Of a stretch of 64,000 nucleotides of DNA, positions 1-12,397 are shown piece by piece. The position numbers and the translations under genes were made by a program. The notes beneath the pieces were generated by a model that ran no database searches, was not told where the DNA came from, and was given only the letters and a program-made list of their open reading frames with translations. The DNA comes from Brachybacterium vulturis (GTDB lineage: Bacteria > Actinomycetota > Actinomycetes > Actinomycetales > Dermabacteraceae): NCBI RefSeq assembly GCF_002407185.1, contig NZ_CP023563.1, positions 620,001-684,000 on the forward strand, given 5' to 3'. Position 1 is the stretch's first letter, and the number at the start of each line of letters is the position of its first letter.

Positions 1-1703
<1,703 letters not shown>

Positions 1704-1712
1704 TCATCGCCG

Positions 1713-1730
1713 CGCGCGCGTACGCGCGCG
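1713..1730. repeat. 18-bp alternating CG palindrome in gyrB leader
   Basis: CGCGCGCGTACGCGCGCG is a perfect palindrome made only of alternating pyrimidine-purine steps, about 110 bp upstream of the gyrB start. Such tracts can adopt Z-DNA under negative supercoiling (known property). A role in supercoil-sensitive gyrB expression is inference only. Confidence 0.6.
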
Positions 1731-1812
1731 AGCGGCGACTGACCGGATCCGACGAGTATGCCGACGGCAGAAGTCCGCGGGGACGTCGGAAGACGTCGGC
1801 CGAACCTCCTCG

Positions 1813-1841
1813 ATTCTAGCGGAGAACGCTCGCCGAACCTA
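1813..1841 (-). promoter_or_regulatory. putative gyrB promoter
   Basis: On the minus strand a -10 hexamer TAGAAT (1818-1813) is preceded at 17 bp by TAGGTT (1841-1836). The -10 is good and the -35 weak. A start here would give a leader of about 200 nt containing the CG palindrome. Confidence 0.35.
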
Positions 1842-2041
1842 TTCGACCCGTCACAGCTGTGGATGGCGCGACGTGCAATCCCCCTCAGGCGGCCCGGAGA
1901 TGCCGCGAATCCGGCTCCGGGGGCCGTGGGACGAGGTCCCGTACCCCGCCCGGGGTGTTCGGACGGCACAGGGGCCTTCTCTCGTGATGATCCCGTCGCG
2001 CTCGCGCGTCGTCGGCCCCCGTGCCGCTCCGCTCGAGCCCG

Positions 2042-3776
<1,735 letters not shown>

Positions 3777-3780
<4 letters not shown>

Positions 3781-4391
3781 CGGATCTCCTCGGCAGCGGG
3801 CAGCAGGGTGGCGGTGAGCTTCTCGACGTACTTCGCCAGCACGTCCACCTCGAGGTTCACCCGATCGCCGATCCTGCGGCGGCCCAGGGTGGTGCGGGCG
3901 AGGGTCTCGGGGATGAGCCCGAGGGTGACCTCGTCACCGGCGATCGCGGCGACGGTGAGGCTCACGCCGTCCACGGCGAGGGAGCCCTTGGCGACGACAT
4001 AGCGGGCCAGGCCGTCCGGCAGGGTGAGACGCAGCAGGGTGGTGCCACCCTCCTCGTCCCGGCCGGTGATCTCGCCGACCCCGTCGACGTGGCCCTGGAC
4101 GATGTGGCCGTCCAGGCGCCGATCGGCGCGCACGCAGCGCTCGAGGTTCACGGTGTCCCCGGGGGTGAGGTCCCCGAGGGAGGTGGCGGCCACCGTGGTG
4201 GAGATGACGTCGGCGGTCCAGTGCTCGCCCTCGACCGCGGTGACGGTCAGGCAGCAGCCGCTGACGGCGATCGAGTCACCGAGCGCGATGCCCTCCAGGA
4301 CGTGCGGGGAACGGATCCGCAGGCGGGTGGGATCGGTGCCCGCAGTGAGCTGCTCGACGGTGCCGAGCTCTTCGATGATGCCGGTGAACAT
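3777..4391 (-). CDS. ribE: riboflavin synthase, alpha chain
   Basis: Catalyses dismutation of two lumazine molecules into riboflavin and 5-amino-6-ribitylaminouracil. The 204-residue protein starts with the signature MFTGIIEELGTV and consists of two tandem lumazine-binding barrels. Each carries a related motif: SIAVSGCCLTVTAV in the first and LAVDGVSLTVAAI in the second. It is the second gene of the rib operon, 15 nt after ribD. The stop overlaps the ribBA start by 4 nt. No oddities were seen. Confidence 0.97.
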
Positions 4392-4406
4392 GGTGGTCCT
4401 TCCTGG

Positions 4407-5468
4407 TCAGGCGGTGCGGCGGCGGGGGCGGAGGAGGAGGCGGAGGTCGGTGGCTCCGCCCGGGGAGGGCAGCATCACGACGTCGACCAGGTCGAGGTCG
4501 AGGCGGTTCGCGAGGGTGGTGATCGAGAGGTCCTCGACCGCGGGGCGGCCGGCGCCCAGCAGGGTCGGGGCGAGGTGGACGATCAGCTCGTCCACCAGGC
4601 CGGCGCGCAGGAAGGCGGCGGTGACGATCGGTCCGCCCTCGACCAGCACGTGCCGGATCCCGCGGTCGAACAGCAGTTCCAGAGCGGCCGACGGGTCATG
4701 GGTGAGCAGACGGACCTGCTCCCCGGCACCGTCGATATCGGGCAGCGAGGGCGCGGTGGAGGTACCCATGACGGCCCGCAGCGGTTGGCGCGGATACAGC
4801 GCGCCCTCGGGTCGGCGGGCGGTGAGGGTGGGATCGTCGGCGCGGGCGGTGCCGGTGCCCACCAGCACGGCGTCGCAGGTGGTGCGCAGGAGGTGGACCT
4901 CCTCCCGCGCGGCCGGGCCGGTGATCCACTGGCTGGTGCCGTCCGCGGCGGCGGCACGACCGTCGAGGGTGAGGGCGATCTTGGCGGTGACCAGGGGGCG
5001 GGCATGCTGCAGCCCGTGCTCCCAGCCTCGATTCAGTGTCTCCGCGGCCGCGGCGAGCTCCTCCGGGACGTCGAGGTCGACCTCGATCCCGGCCTCGCGC
5101 AGCCGCTCGATGCCGCCGGTCGCGACGGGGTTCGGGTCCTGCCGAGCGATGACGACCCGGCCGATGCCGGCCTCGAGGAGGGCATCGGCGCAGGGGCCGG
5201 TGCGACCCCGGTGCGCGCAGGGTTCGAGGGTGACCACGGCGGTGGCACCGGTCACGGAGGTGGTGACCCCGTCGGTCCGGGCCCGAGCGAGGGCATCGGC
5301 CTCGGCGTGCGCGGTGCCGGCACCCCGATGATGGCCCTCGGCGAGGACCTCACCGGCCGGGCTCAGCAGCACACAGCCCACCCGCGGGTTCGGACCCAGC
5401 GGGACGGCGGGGTCGGCCGCGATCTCGAGGGCACGGCGCAGTGCCCACCGCTCGGCAGCGTCCAACAT
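4407..5468 (-). CDS. ribD: bifunctional pyrimidine deaminase/reductase
   Basis: Performs deamination and then NADPH-dependent side-chain reduction of the pyrimidine intermediate. The N-terminal zinc deaminase domain shows HAEADAL and EPCAHRGRTGPCADAL, carrying the zinc ligands and catalytic Glu. The C-terminal reductase domain contains LTLDGRAAAADGTSQWITG and the VEGGP motif. The 353-residue length is typical. It is the first gene of the operon. The start ATG at 5468 follows GGAGTGGAGGAGACC, a strong ribosome binding site. A pyrimidine-rich tract about 35 nt upstream (CCTCCTTCCTCTCCCTCC) could pair with this site, which suggests translational control by the riboswitch (inference). Confidence 0.96.
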   Translation of the reverse strand: MLDAAERWALRRALEIAADPAVPLGPNPRVGCVLLSPAGEVLAEGHHRGAGTAHAEADALARARTDGVTTSVTGATAVVTLEPCAHRGRTGPCADALLEAGIGRVVIARQDPNPVATGGIERLREAGIEVDLDVPEELAAAAETLNRGWEHGLQHARPLVTAKIALTLDGRAAAADGTSQWITGPAAREEVHLLRTTCDAVLVGTGTARADDPTLTARRPEGALYPRQPLRAVMGTSTAPSLPDIDGAGEQVRLLTHDPSAALELLFDRGIRHVLVEGGPIVTAAFLRAGLVDELIVHLAPTLLGAGRPAVEDLSITTLANRLDLDLVDVVMLPSPGGATDLRLLLRPRRRTA

Positions 5469-5593
5469 GGTCTCTCCTCCACTCCGCTGCTCGCGGACCC
5501 GGAGGGAGAGGAAGGAGGTACGGGAACCACATCACCGGGGGTCGTCGTGCGGCGCAGAGCGTGCGCGGCGACGGTGCGCCCGAGGACGTCGTT

Positions 5594-5721
5594 CGCGTGC
5601 GCTTCCCATCCGGACTCTGACCGTCGGTCCAGGAGTTCCACCTGGTCAGCCGAGGGCCAGAGGCCATCGGGTCGCGGACTATCACCGCCGGCTCGGAATT
5701 TCACCGACCCCAGTGCACGCG
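5594..5721 (-). promoter_or_regulatory. FMN riboswitch (RFN element)
   Basis: On the minus strand the conserved RFN blocks occur in order: GGTCGGTGAAATTCCGAG, then CCGGCGGTGATAGTCCGCGA, and finally CGGTCAGAGTCCGGATGGGA. The outer P1 helix is formed by CGCGTGC (5721-5715) and GCACGCG (5600-5594). It sits about 125 nt upstream of ribD and is expected to repress the operon when FMN is bound. No run of Ts follows, so sequestration of the ribD ribosome binding site is more likely than termination. A -10-like TACGGT lies at 5751-5746. Confidence 0.95.
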
Positions 5722-5819
5722 AGCTGCATCAGCTCGTCTGGCCATACCGTAGCAGGGCGCGGTGCCGCGATGTCCTCATATGACCGGCGCCTCACCTCAG
5801 CCGGCGCCCCCTGCGCTGA

Positions 5820-5912
5820 TCTCCTGCCGCTCGACCCTCACAGCACGTCGATCAGCCAGCACCCCCTTCGCTGGTCTCCTGCCGCTCGTCCCTCGCAGCA
5901 CGTCGATCAGCC
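5820..5912. repeat. 55-bp imperfect tandem duplication over dciA stop
   Basis: A 38-bp segment at 5820-5857 recurs at 5875-5912 with 2 mismatches (period 55 bp), and some similarity extends further left of each copy. The second copy contains the stop codon of dciA, so the first looks like a duplicated gene tail. No coding function was recognised in it. Confidence 0.8.
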
Positions 5913-6719
5913 GTAGGTATCCCGGGGGCCGCGCCAGGTCACGGTGCGGCGGCCCTTCTTCCAGCTGCGCTGGGCGGCGGCCGGACCGGTGACCGTCAGC
6001 TCGGAGATCACGTGGGAGCCGACGCGCTCCTCGATCGTGGTGATCAGCTGGGGGGTGAGCATCCGCAGCTGCGCGGCCCAGGCCGAGGAGGAGGCACTGA
6101 CCACCAGCACGCCCTCGTCGAAGGAGACCGGCCGGCAGTGGGTCGCGAGCCGTTCACCCACGATGTCGTCCCACTCCTCCAGCACCCTCCCGGCGCTCAT
6201 CCCTGCGTTCCAGCCGAGGTTGCCCAGCACCTTCTTCAGCACGTTCTCGATGCCCTGCGGATCGCGGGGGTCCGGGCGCGATCCGGAATAGCCAGGTGCC
6301 CGGCCCGAACGGTCCCTCACATCCCTGGCCTGCGTCTTCGCCGAGATGGGGAAGAGTCCGCGATCGCGGGCGGCCGCCCGGGAGCGATTCACGGTGCGGC
6401 GGGCGAGCTCGAAGGGATCCGCGAGCGAGGGCAGCTCCGGCGGATCGAAGAGGACCTCTCCCGGGACGGGCGAGGGCCCACCGCGATCGGCATCGACCTG
6501 AGGTCCCCGCCTCCTCCGCTCGCCCGGCGGCCGCGCCTCTGCCGGCCGGTGCTCCGGCGATCGGGGATCCGTCGATCCGGTCTCCGTCGACCGCGGCGGC
6601 TCCGGCGCTGCCTCGGCCGGTGCGCCCGTCCCGGACCAGGTGCCCAGGCCATAGGGATTGGCGAGGGTCGGCCGCACCCGTCCGCCCTCGCCGGCGCGCG
6701 AACCCCCCTTGCCGGTCAT
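5907..6719 (-). CDS. dciA: DciA-like DUF721 replication protein
   Basis: DUF721 proteins (DciA) help load or operate the replicative helicase in bacteria lacking DnaC-type loaders (family knowledge). The 270-residue protein has a long, Arg/Pro-rich, probably disordered N-terminal half (residues 1-150). The conserved DUF721 domain follows, from about IENVLKKVLGNLGW through WDDIVGERLATHCRPVSF, VLVVSASSSAWAAQLRML and LITTIEERVG. It lies between recF and the rib operon, the classical position next to recF. Its ATG overlaps the recF stop by 4 nt. The disordered N-terminus is longer than in most family members. The 3' end is covered by a tandem duplication. Confidence 0.88.
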   Translation of the reverse strand: MTGKGGSRAGEGGRVRPTLANPYGLGTWSGTGAPAEAAPEPPRSTETGSTDPRSPEHRPAEARPPGERRRRGPQVDADRGGPSPVPGEVLFDPPELPSLADPFELARRTVNRSRAAARDRGLFPISAKTQARDVRDRSGRAPGYSGSRPDPRDPQGIENVLKKVLGNLGWNAGMSAGRVLEEWDDIVGERLATHCRPVSFDEGVLVVSASSSAWAAQLRMLTPQLITTIEERVGSHVISELTVTGPAAAQRSWKKGRRTVTWRGPRDTYG

Positions 6720-7975
6720 GACCGGGATCCGCTCCCGCGGGGGACCGCGTCGCCGAGACTGACCTCGATCACATGGATCTCGCCGTCGAGGGAGTCGGGG
6801 ATGTCGGAGTCGTTGGCGGTGGTGATCAGGACCTGCGAGGCGCTGGTGACGATCCGGCCCAGGCGCTCGCGCCGGCGGGTGTCAAGCTCGCTGAACACGT
6901 CGTCGAGGATGAGGATCGGTTCGCCGTCGCCCAGGTCCCCCTCCTCGAGCCGCAGCAGGTCGTAGGAGGCCAGCCGCAGCGCGAGCGCGAGCGACCAGGA
7001 CTCGCCGTGACTCGCGTAGCCCTTGGCCGGGAAGTCGTGGAGCCGGATCTCCATGTCATCGCGGTGCGGCCCGGTCAGGGTCGCGCCGCGGTCGATCTCC
7101 TCGTCGTGGCCGGTCACCAGCATCTCGAGCATCGCGTCCTGGATCTCACGGGTCCCGGGCAGGGAGCCGACAGGCGCGCCCAGCTCCTCGAGCACCGAGG
7201 AGCGATAGCGGATCGAGGCCGGGGAGTTCACGTCGCCGCGCTGGTCAGGCGGCAGGTCGAGCCCCGGATCGGCGCCTTCATCGGTCGACACCCGCAGATA
7301 GGAGTAGCCCAGATGAGGGCTCAGCCGGTTGACCAGATGGAGCCGGGCGCGCAGCAGCTCGGCACCGAAGCGGGCCAGCTGCTGGTCCCAGACCTCGAGC
7401 GTCGAGGCCGCGGAGTCGGCCGGATCCAGACCGGCCACGCTGCGACCGCTGCCGCCGCGTCGTAGGGAGCGCATCTGCTTGAGCAGGTTGCCGCGCTGTT
7501 TGAGCACCCGGTCATAATCAGCCTTGACGGAGGCGAAGCGGGGGGCGATCTCGAACAGCAGCTCATCCAGGAAGCGGCGCCGTCCCTCGGGATCGGCCTT
7601 GACCAGGCCCAGATCCTCGGGAGCGAAGAGCACCGCCCGCACCTCACCGAGCAGATCGCGCAGCCGGGAGACGTTCTGCCCCTGCAGCCGCGCCCGGTTG
7701 GACCTGCCCGGGGTGATCTCGAGGTCGACCTGCAGGGGCCGGCCGGCGCGCACGAAGCTCGCCCGGATGATCGCAGTGCTCTCCCCGCGGTGCACGAGAG
7801 CCGCGTCGTGGGGGACCCGGTGGCTGGACAGCGTCGCGAGGTACCACAGCGCTTCGACGATGTTGGTCTTGCCCTGGCCGTTCTGGCCGACGAGCACCGT
7901 GATGCCGGGCTGGAACGACAGGCTCAGCCGGGGGTAGGAGCGGAAATCGGTGAGGTCGAGTGCGGTCAGCTGCAC
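6716..7975 (-). CDS. recF: DNA replication and repair protein RecF
   Basis: SMC-like ATPase that acts with RecO/RecR to load RecA at gapped DNA and stalled forks. Starts MQLTALDLTDFRSYPRL; the Walker A motif is GQNGQGKTNIVEA, the signature region is HGESWSLALALRLASYDLL, and Walker B is PILILDDVFSELD. The 419-residue length is slightly longer than E. coli RecF, as usual in actinobacteria. It follows dnaN by 19 nt and overlaps dciA, matching the standard dnaA-dnaN-recF-dciA order. Confidence 0.97.
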   Translation of the reverse strand: MQLTALDLTDFRSYPRLSLSFQPGITVLVGQNGQGKTNIVEALWYLATLSSHRVPHDAALVHRGESTAIIRASFVRAGRPLQVDLEITPGRSNRARLQGQNVSRLRDLLGEVRAVLFAPEDLGLVKADPEGRRRFLDELLFEIAPRFASVKADYDRVLKQRGNLLKQMRSLRRGGSGRSVAGLDPADSAASTLEVWDQQLARFGAELLRARLHLVNRLSPHLGYSYLRVSTDEGADPGLDLPPDQRGDVNSPASIRYRSSVLEELGAPVGSLPGTREIQDAMLEMLVTGHDEEIDRGATLTGPHRDDMEIRLHDFPAKGYASHGESWSLALALRLASYDLLRLEEGDLGDGEPILILDDVFSELDTRRRERLGRIVTSASQVLITTANDSDIPDSLDGEIHVIEVSLGDAVPRGSGSRS

Positions 7976-7994
7976 GGAGGGAGCTCTCCCTCCC

Positions 7995-9119
7995 TCAGAT
8001 CCGCATCGGCATGATCAGGTACTTGTACGAGGAGTCGGGGTCGCCCTCGAGCGAGTCCTGGCCGGTCATCACCGACGGCTTGATCGAGTCGGTGAAGGTG
8101 AGGCGGGCGAAGTCGGTGCCCAGGGCGCCGAGCCCGTCGAGCAGGAATCCGGAGTTGAAGCCCACGACCAGGTCCTCGCCCGTCAGATGCGCTTCGAGGA
8201 CCTCGCTGGCCTGGGCATCGTCTCCGGCGCCCGCCTCGAGGGCGACCTGTCCCTCGGTGAAGGACAGCCGGACCGGGGTGTTGCGCTCGGCGACCAGGGA
8301 GACGCGCTTGACGGCATCGATGAGGCTGGCGGTGGAGACCACGGCGGTGATCGCGGAGGTGTCCGGGAACAGGCGTCGCACCGGCGGGTACTCGCCGTCG
8401 ACCAGGGTCGAGGTGGTGCGGCGACCGCCGGCCTCGAAGCCGATCAGGGTCGCCGAGTCGTCCTCGGACAGGGCGATCTCGACACTGCCGCCGGTGGCCA
8501 GCGAGCGGGCGACCTCATGCAGGGTGCGGCCGCGCACCAGGGCGGTGAGCTCCGTGCCGGGAGTGGTGGGGTTCCAGGTCAGCTCGCGCAGCGCCAGGCG
8601 GTAGCGGTCGGTGGACATCAGCGTCATGGTCTCGCCGCTGATCTCGACCTTGACACCGGTCAGCAGCGGGAGGGTGTCATCCTTCGACGCGGCGACCGTG
8701 ACCTGCGAGATCGCCTCGGCGAACACGTCGGCGGCGACGGATCCCGCGACGGGAGGCATGCTCGGCAGCTGCGGGTACTCCTCGACGGGGAGAGTGGCCA
8801 GGGCGAAGCGGGCACTGCCGCAGCGGACCTGGAGCTTGGTGCCCTCCAGAGCGATGGAGACGTCCTTGTTGGGCAGGGCGCGCACGATGTCCGAGAGCAT
8901 CCGGCCCTGGACCAGCACCTCGCCGGGCTGCTCGACCTCCGCCTCGAGCCGGATCTGGGCGCTGACCTCGTAATCGAAGGTCGAGAGCTGCAGCTCCCCG
9001 CCGGCTTCGGCGATGATCCGCACGCCCTGCAGGATCGGCATCGCCGGCCTGACCGGGAGGGTGCGGGTGGCCCAGGAGACGGCGTCGCCCAGGACGCCGC
9101 GATCGAGGTGGAACTTCAC
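7995..9119 (-). CDS. dnaN: DNA polymerase III sliding clamp (beta)
   Basis: Ring-shaped processivity factor for the replicative polymerase. The protein begins MKFHLDRGVLGDAVSWATRTLP from the GTG at 9119, chosen because GAAGGAG lies 6-8 nt upstream and because homologues start here; an upstream in-frame start at 9230 would add 37 unconserved residues inside the origin spacer. It has 374 residues with three clamp subdomains, and ends YKYLIMPMRI, the conserved C-terminal tail. It is separated from dnaA by a 631-bp spacer with DnaA boxes. Confidence 0.97.
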   Translation of the reverse strand: MKFHLDRGVLGDAVSWATRTLPVRPAMPILQGVRIIAEAGGELQLSTFDYEVSAQIRLEAEVEQPGEVLVQGRMLSDIVRALPNKDVSIALEGTKLQVRCGSARFALATLPVEEYPQLPSMPPVAGSVAADVFAEAISQVTVAASKDDTLPLLTGVKVEISGETMTLMSTDRYRLALRELTWNPTTPGTELTALVRGRTLHEVARSLATGGSVEIALSEDDSATLIGFEAGGRRTTSTLVDGEYPPVRRLFPDTSAITAVVSTASLIDAVKRVSLVAERNTPVRLSFTEGQVALEAGAGDDAQASEVLEAHLTGEDLVVGFNSGFLLDGLGALGTDFARLTFTDSIKPSVMTGQDSLEGDPDSSYKYLIMPMRI

Positions 9120-9750
9120 CGTTGCCACTCCTTCGCAGTGGTCGAATGACAGAACAGGGGTGACCGCACCGCCCAGCGGCGTGGTCGAACGGTGCACAGC
9201 GTATCGGTTCCCGGCAGCTGCCGCCGACACACCGAGGACGGAACTTGACTTCCTCCCCTCGCCGGCACTGCTCGACTCACCTGCGCAGCCCGCGAACCGT
9301 CACGGGGCCGAGGATCTGAGCCCCTCCTGGTCGAGGAATCCTGTCGTTCCCCGGCACCTGGATGACATGTTCTGCGAGCGCTCCCGCACCGCGATCCCGT
9401 CCACACCACCGCCGAGCAAGTACTGACAGTCCTCATCATCACGGCTGTGGATTCCGTGGACAAGTGCCATCACCGCAGGTCGTACGGATCACGGTCACCG
9501 TGGACGAAGCGGGGAGGACTCTCGCAGCCCCGTGGGCGGACTGTGCACGACGAGGCCGAGGAGGGCGATTCCTGTCATTCGCCCGTGCACATCGACTCCT
9601 GCGTGGATGGCTGTGATTCCACAGTGTCCACAGAGTTATCCACAATTGGGGAGAACTCTGCTCTGACCAGCATTGTTCTTCACAGTGACAAGAACTGACC
9701 GGAATCGGGGACGGCAGTGCGGTGCAGCGTCCGGCCGCAGCCGGCGACCC
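9120..9750. other. dnaN-dnaA spacer, candidate oriC
   Basis: Gene-free 631-bp spacer in the position of the chromosomal origin in most actinobacteria. It holds a perfect DnaA box TTATCCACA (9636-9644) with two same-direction near-boxes just upstream (GTGTCCACA 9624-9632, GATTCCACA 9615-9623). Further weak boxes are at 9446-9454 (TGTGGATTC) and 9455-9463 (CGTGGACAA). The 9640-9700 part looks less GC-rich and could be the unwinding element. The box content is modest compared with the cluster at 20.5-20.8 kb. No gene was seen. Confidence 0.7.
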
Positions 9751-11448
9751 TCACTGCCGGGTCGCGGAGCTCGAGCTCTTGATCCGTGCTGTGAGCTCGG
9801 TGACCTGGTTGAAGATCGCCCGTCGTTCCTTCATCAGCTCACTGATCTTCTTGTTGGCGTGCATCACGGTGGTGTGATCGCGGCCGCCGAACTCGTCGCC
9901 GATCCTGATCAGCGGCATGTCCGTGAGCTCGCGGCAGAGGTACATGCCGATCTGTCGGGCCGAGACCAGTCGCCGCGAGCGGCCGGTGCCCACGATCTCC
10001 TCGACGGAGAGGCCGAAGTAGGTCGCGGTCTGGGCGATGATCGTCGAGGCGGTGATCTGGGCGCCGTCGTCGTGGGAGAGCAGATCCTTCAGCACGCTCT
10101 CGGCGAGGGTGACGTCCATGGGCTGGCGCGACAGGGAGTGCAGAGCCTGCACGCGGATCAGCGCGCCCTCGAGCTCACGGATGTTGGTGGCGATGTGCGA
10201 GGCGATGTACTCGAGCACGTCATGGGGGACCTCGCCGGTGTTCTCCTGGGCGACCTTCTTGCGCAGGATCGCGATGCGGGTCTCGAGGTCCGGCGGCTGC
10301 ACGTCGGTCATCAGCCCCATCTCGAAGCGCGAGCGCATGCGGTCCTCGAAACCGCCCAGCTCCTTGGGGGGCAGGTCGGAGGTGATCACGATCTGCTTGT
10401 CCGAGTTGTAGAGCGTGTTGAAGGTGTGGAAGAACGCCTCCATCGTCTCCGGCGCCCGCTGCAGGAACTGGATGTCATCGATCAGCAGGATGTCGATGTC
10501 CCGGTAGCGGCGCTGGAACTCCTGCGCCTTGCCGAACTGACCGGACTGCACCGAGTTGATGAACTCGTTGGTGAACTCCTCGGAGTTCACGTACCGCACC
10601 ACCACGTCGGGGTAGAGGCTCTGGGCATAGTGGCCCACCGCGTGCAGCAGGTGCGTCTTGCCCAGGCCGGAGCCGCCATAGATGAACAGCGGGTTGTAGG
10701 CCTTCGCAGGAGTCTCCGAGACCGCCGAGGCGGCAGCCTGGGCGAAACGGTTCGAGGACCCGATCACGAAGGTGTCGAAGGTGTACTTGCTGTTCAAGCG
10801 GGAATCTTCGACGATCGTGCCCTCTGCGACGCTGCTGCGTCGCCGCGGTGCGGGACCGGGGGACGGTGCCGAGGACCCGGTCAGGGCAGAGAGGCCGGCG
10901 TAGGCGCTGGGGTCGTCAGCGGCACGACCGCGGTAGTTGCGATGGGTGGCGAAGCGCTCCGCTCCGGGGGCGGCGCCCGGGGAGCCGGCGGAGGTGCTCC
11001 GGGGCAGCGCGGCCCGTCCCAGCTCACCGCTCGAGGGGAGGACCGAGCCCTCGTCCCGCCGGAACGGCGCGGTGTGGACATCCTGGGGGACTCTGTCCAC
11101 AGAGTTGTCCACAGAATGTGCACTGTCCTGGGTGGAGGAGGTCAGCGGGGGTGGGGGCGCTGGATCGGCGGAGTCCCCCTCGAGCAGCAGCGACTCGTCG
11201 ACCGTGACCGCGAAGCGGATGTCTCGTCCCGTGGCCTCGGTCAGGGCCGCCTTCAGGGAGCTCGCGATCCGGTGCTCGAAGAGCTCCTTCGCGGAGGTGG
11301 AAGGGGCTGCGACCAGCGCAGTGTCCGCCACGACCGCCATCAGGCGGGAGAGGGTGAGCAGGGCGATGACCCGCTGTGACACGGTGTCGTCACGGCGCAG
11401 GGTCTGGAGCGTGCGCTCCCAGATCGCGTCGGCGTTCGCCTCGTTCAT
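9751..11448 (-). CDS. dnaA: chromosomal replication initiator DnaA
   Basis: AAA+ initiator that binds DnaA boxes and opens the origin. The 565-residue protein has domain I at the N-terminus ([20 protein letters not shown]) and a long low-complexity domain II (about residues 95-215). The AAA+ domain has Walker [10 protein letters not shown] near residue 260 and Walker [12 protein letters not shown]. The C-terminal domain IV carries the DnaA signature [15 protein letters not shown]. The ATG at 11448 follows AAGGGAG; longer upstream frames run through the promoter and rpmH and are not real. DnaA boxes occur inside the coding region (TTGTCCACA 11105-11113, CTGTCCACA 11094-11102) and in the promoter, consistent with autoregulation. 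Confidence 0.98.
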   Translation of the reverse strand: MNEANADAIWERTLQTLRRDDTVSQRVIALLTLSRLMAVVADTALVAAPSTSAKELFEHRIASSLKAALTEATGRDIRFAVTVDESLLLEGDSADPAPPPPLTSSTQDSAHSVDNSVDRVPQDVHTAPFRRDEGSVLPSSGELGRAALPRSTSAGSPGAAPGAERFATHRNYRGRAADDPSAYAGLSALTGSSAPSPGPAPRRRSSVAEGTIVEDSRLNSKYTFDTFVIGSSNRFAQAAASAVSETPAKAYNPLFIYGGSGLGKTHLLHAVGHYAQSLYPDVVVRYVNSEEFTNEFINSVQSGQFGKAQEFQRRYRDIDILLIDDIQFLQRAPETMEAFFHTFNTLYNSDKQIVITSDLPPKELGGFEDRMRSRFEMGLMTDVQPPDLETRIAILRKKVAQENTGEVPHDVLEYIASHIATNIRELEGALIRVQALHSLSRQPMDVTLAESVLKDLLSHDDGAQITASTIIAQTATYFGLSVEEIVGTGRSRRLVSARQIGMYLCRELTDMPLIRIGDEFGGRDHTTVMHANKKISELMKERRAIFNQVTELTARIKSSSSATRQ

Positions 11449-11487
11449 CAGGTCACTCCCTTGAGGTCGAGCGGGCGGTCGGAACAG

Positions 11488-11531
11488 TTTTCCACAGTAG
11501 CTTCTGTATTGTGGACCAAGCATGTGGATAA
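11488..11531. promoter_or_regulatory. DnaA boxes in the dnaA promoter region
   Basis: TTTTCCACA (11488-11496), TGTGGACCA (11510-11518) and a perfect TGTGGATAA (11523-11531) lie 40-85 bp upstream of the dnaA start. On the minus strand TTATCC, part of the perfect box, is followed 17 bp later by TACAGA. A promoter overlapping the boxes is therefore possible, which would give DnaA autorepression (inference). Confidence 0.65.
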
Positions 11532-11650
11532 CGTGGGGTGAGGCCCTCCTCTCCCCGGGGGCTCCCCTCGGTCCTCCGGTGGCGTTCCTCGCGAGACGCC
11601 GATGCGGAGTGAGAATCCGGCCACAACCGGGCCCCAGAAGCGCTGAGACG

Positions 11651-11679
11651 TTGACCCCGTGCACCCTGGTGCCTAAAAT
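11651..11679 (+). promoter_or_regulatory. rpmH promoter
   Basis: TTGACC (11651-11656), a 17-bp spacer and TAAAAT (11674-11679) form one of the best sigma-70-type promoters visible in the window, about 180 bp upstream of rpmH and reading into the rpmH-rnpA-yidD-yidC group. Confidence 0.8.
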
Positions 11680-11860
11680 CGTGCAGTCAGCGCTGCGCGC
11701 CGTCCCGATACGGTTCCCGGATCCACTGTGGGCCCACTCCGGCATCGGATCGGACCTCGGCAGCCGCCCCGTCTCGGCGGGTGCGCCCGGACTTCCCGTT
11801 CGTGCAGCAGACCACAGACCACCGCGAGGGGCACATCGGTGCCCACGATCGAGGAGAACC

Positions 11861-11998
11861 ATGAGCAAGCGCACGTTCCAGCCGAACATCCGTCGTCGCG
11901 CCAAGAAGCACGGCTTCCGCGCCCGCATGAGCACCCGCGCCGGCCGCGCCATCCTGAACGCTCGTCGTTCCAAGGGCCGCGCCGCGCTCTCCGCCTGA
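11861..11998 (+). CDS. rpmH: 50S ribosomal protein L34
   Basis: Small basic protein of the large ribosomal subunit. The 45-residue sequence [20 protein letters not shown] continues with [19 protein letters not shown], a full match to the L34 pattern. The start ATG at 11861 is preceded by GAGGAGAACC. It is divergent from dnaA and is the first gene of the rpmH-rnpA-yidD-yidC-jag-rsmG cluster, the standard order next to dnaA. Confidence 0.98.
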   Translation: MSKRTFQPNIRRRAKKHGFRARMSTRAGRAILNARRSKGRAALSA

Positions 11999-12028
11999 GG
12001 CGATCCGCGGCGTATCGGCCGTGGTGCC

Positions 12029-12397
12029 GTGACCTGGTCCCGCCACCGGCTCCACACCGGTGACGAGTTCCGTGCCGTCATCCGTGGCGGTGGACGCAGC
12101 GCCCGATCCCACGTGGTCGTGCACCTCACCCTGCTGACGCAGGGAGAGGAGGCACCCCGCGTGGGATTCGTCGTGTCCAAGAAGATCGGCAACGCCGTGG
12201 TGCGCAATCGGGTCACCCGCCGGCTGCGCGAGATCGTCCGACCGCACCTGGCGACCCTGCCCCCGGGATCGGCCGTCGTGCTGCGGGCGCTGCCGGGCAT
12301 CGACGAGCAGCCCTTCGCCGCTCTCCGCACCGATGTCGACTCGGCCCTCGCGACCGCCGAGCGGAAGCTCGCCGCACGTTCCCCGAGCGTCCGATGA
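12029..12397 (+). CDS. rnpA: ribonuclease P protein component
   Basis: Protein subunit of RNase P, which supports the RNA subunit in maturing tRNA 5' ends. The 122-residue protein contains the family RNR motif region [18 protein letters not shown] and the downstream basic surface. The GTG at 12029 is the first in-frame start and gives the expected N-terminus with the [15 protein letters not shown] block. It lies 30 nt after rpmH, and its end overlaps yidD by 4 nt. No anomalies. Confidence 0.95.
   Translation: MTWSRHRLHTGDEFRAVIRGGGRSARSHVVVHLTLLTQGEEAPRVGFVVSKKIGNAVVRNRVTRRLREIVRPHLATLPPGSAVVLRALPGIDEQPFAALRTDVDSALATAERKLAARSPSVR

Larger units (their letters stand above)
11449..11860. other. 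dnaA-rpmH divergent spacer
   Basis: 412-bp spacer between divergently transcribed dnaA and rpmH. It contains the DnaA-box group at 11488-11531 and the rpmH promoter at 11651-11679. No open frame with a plausible ribosome binding site was recognised, and the remainder shows nothing distinctive. Confidence 0.7.
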
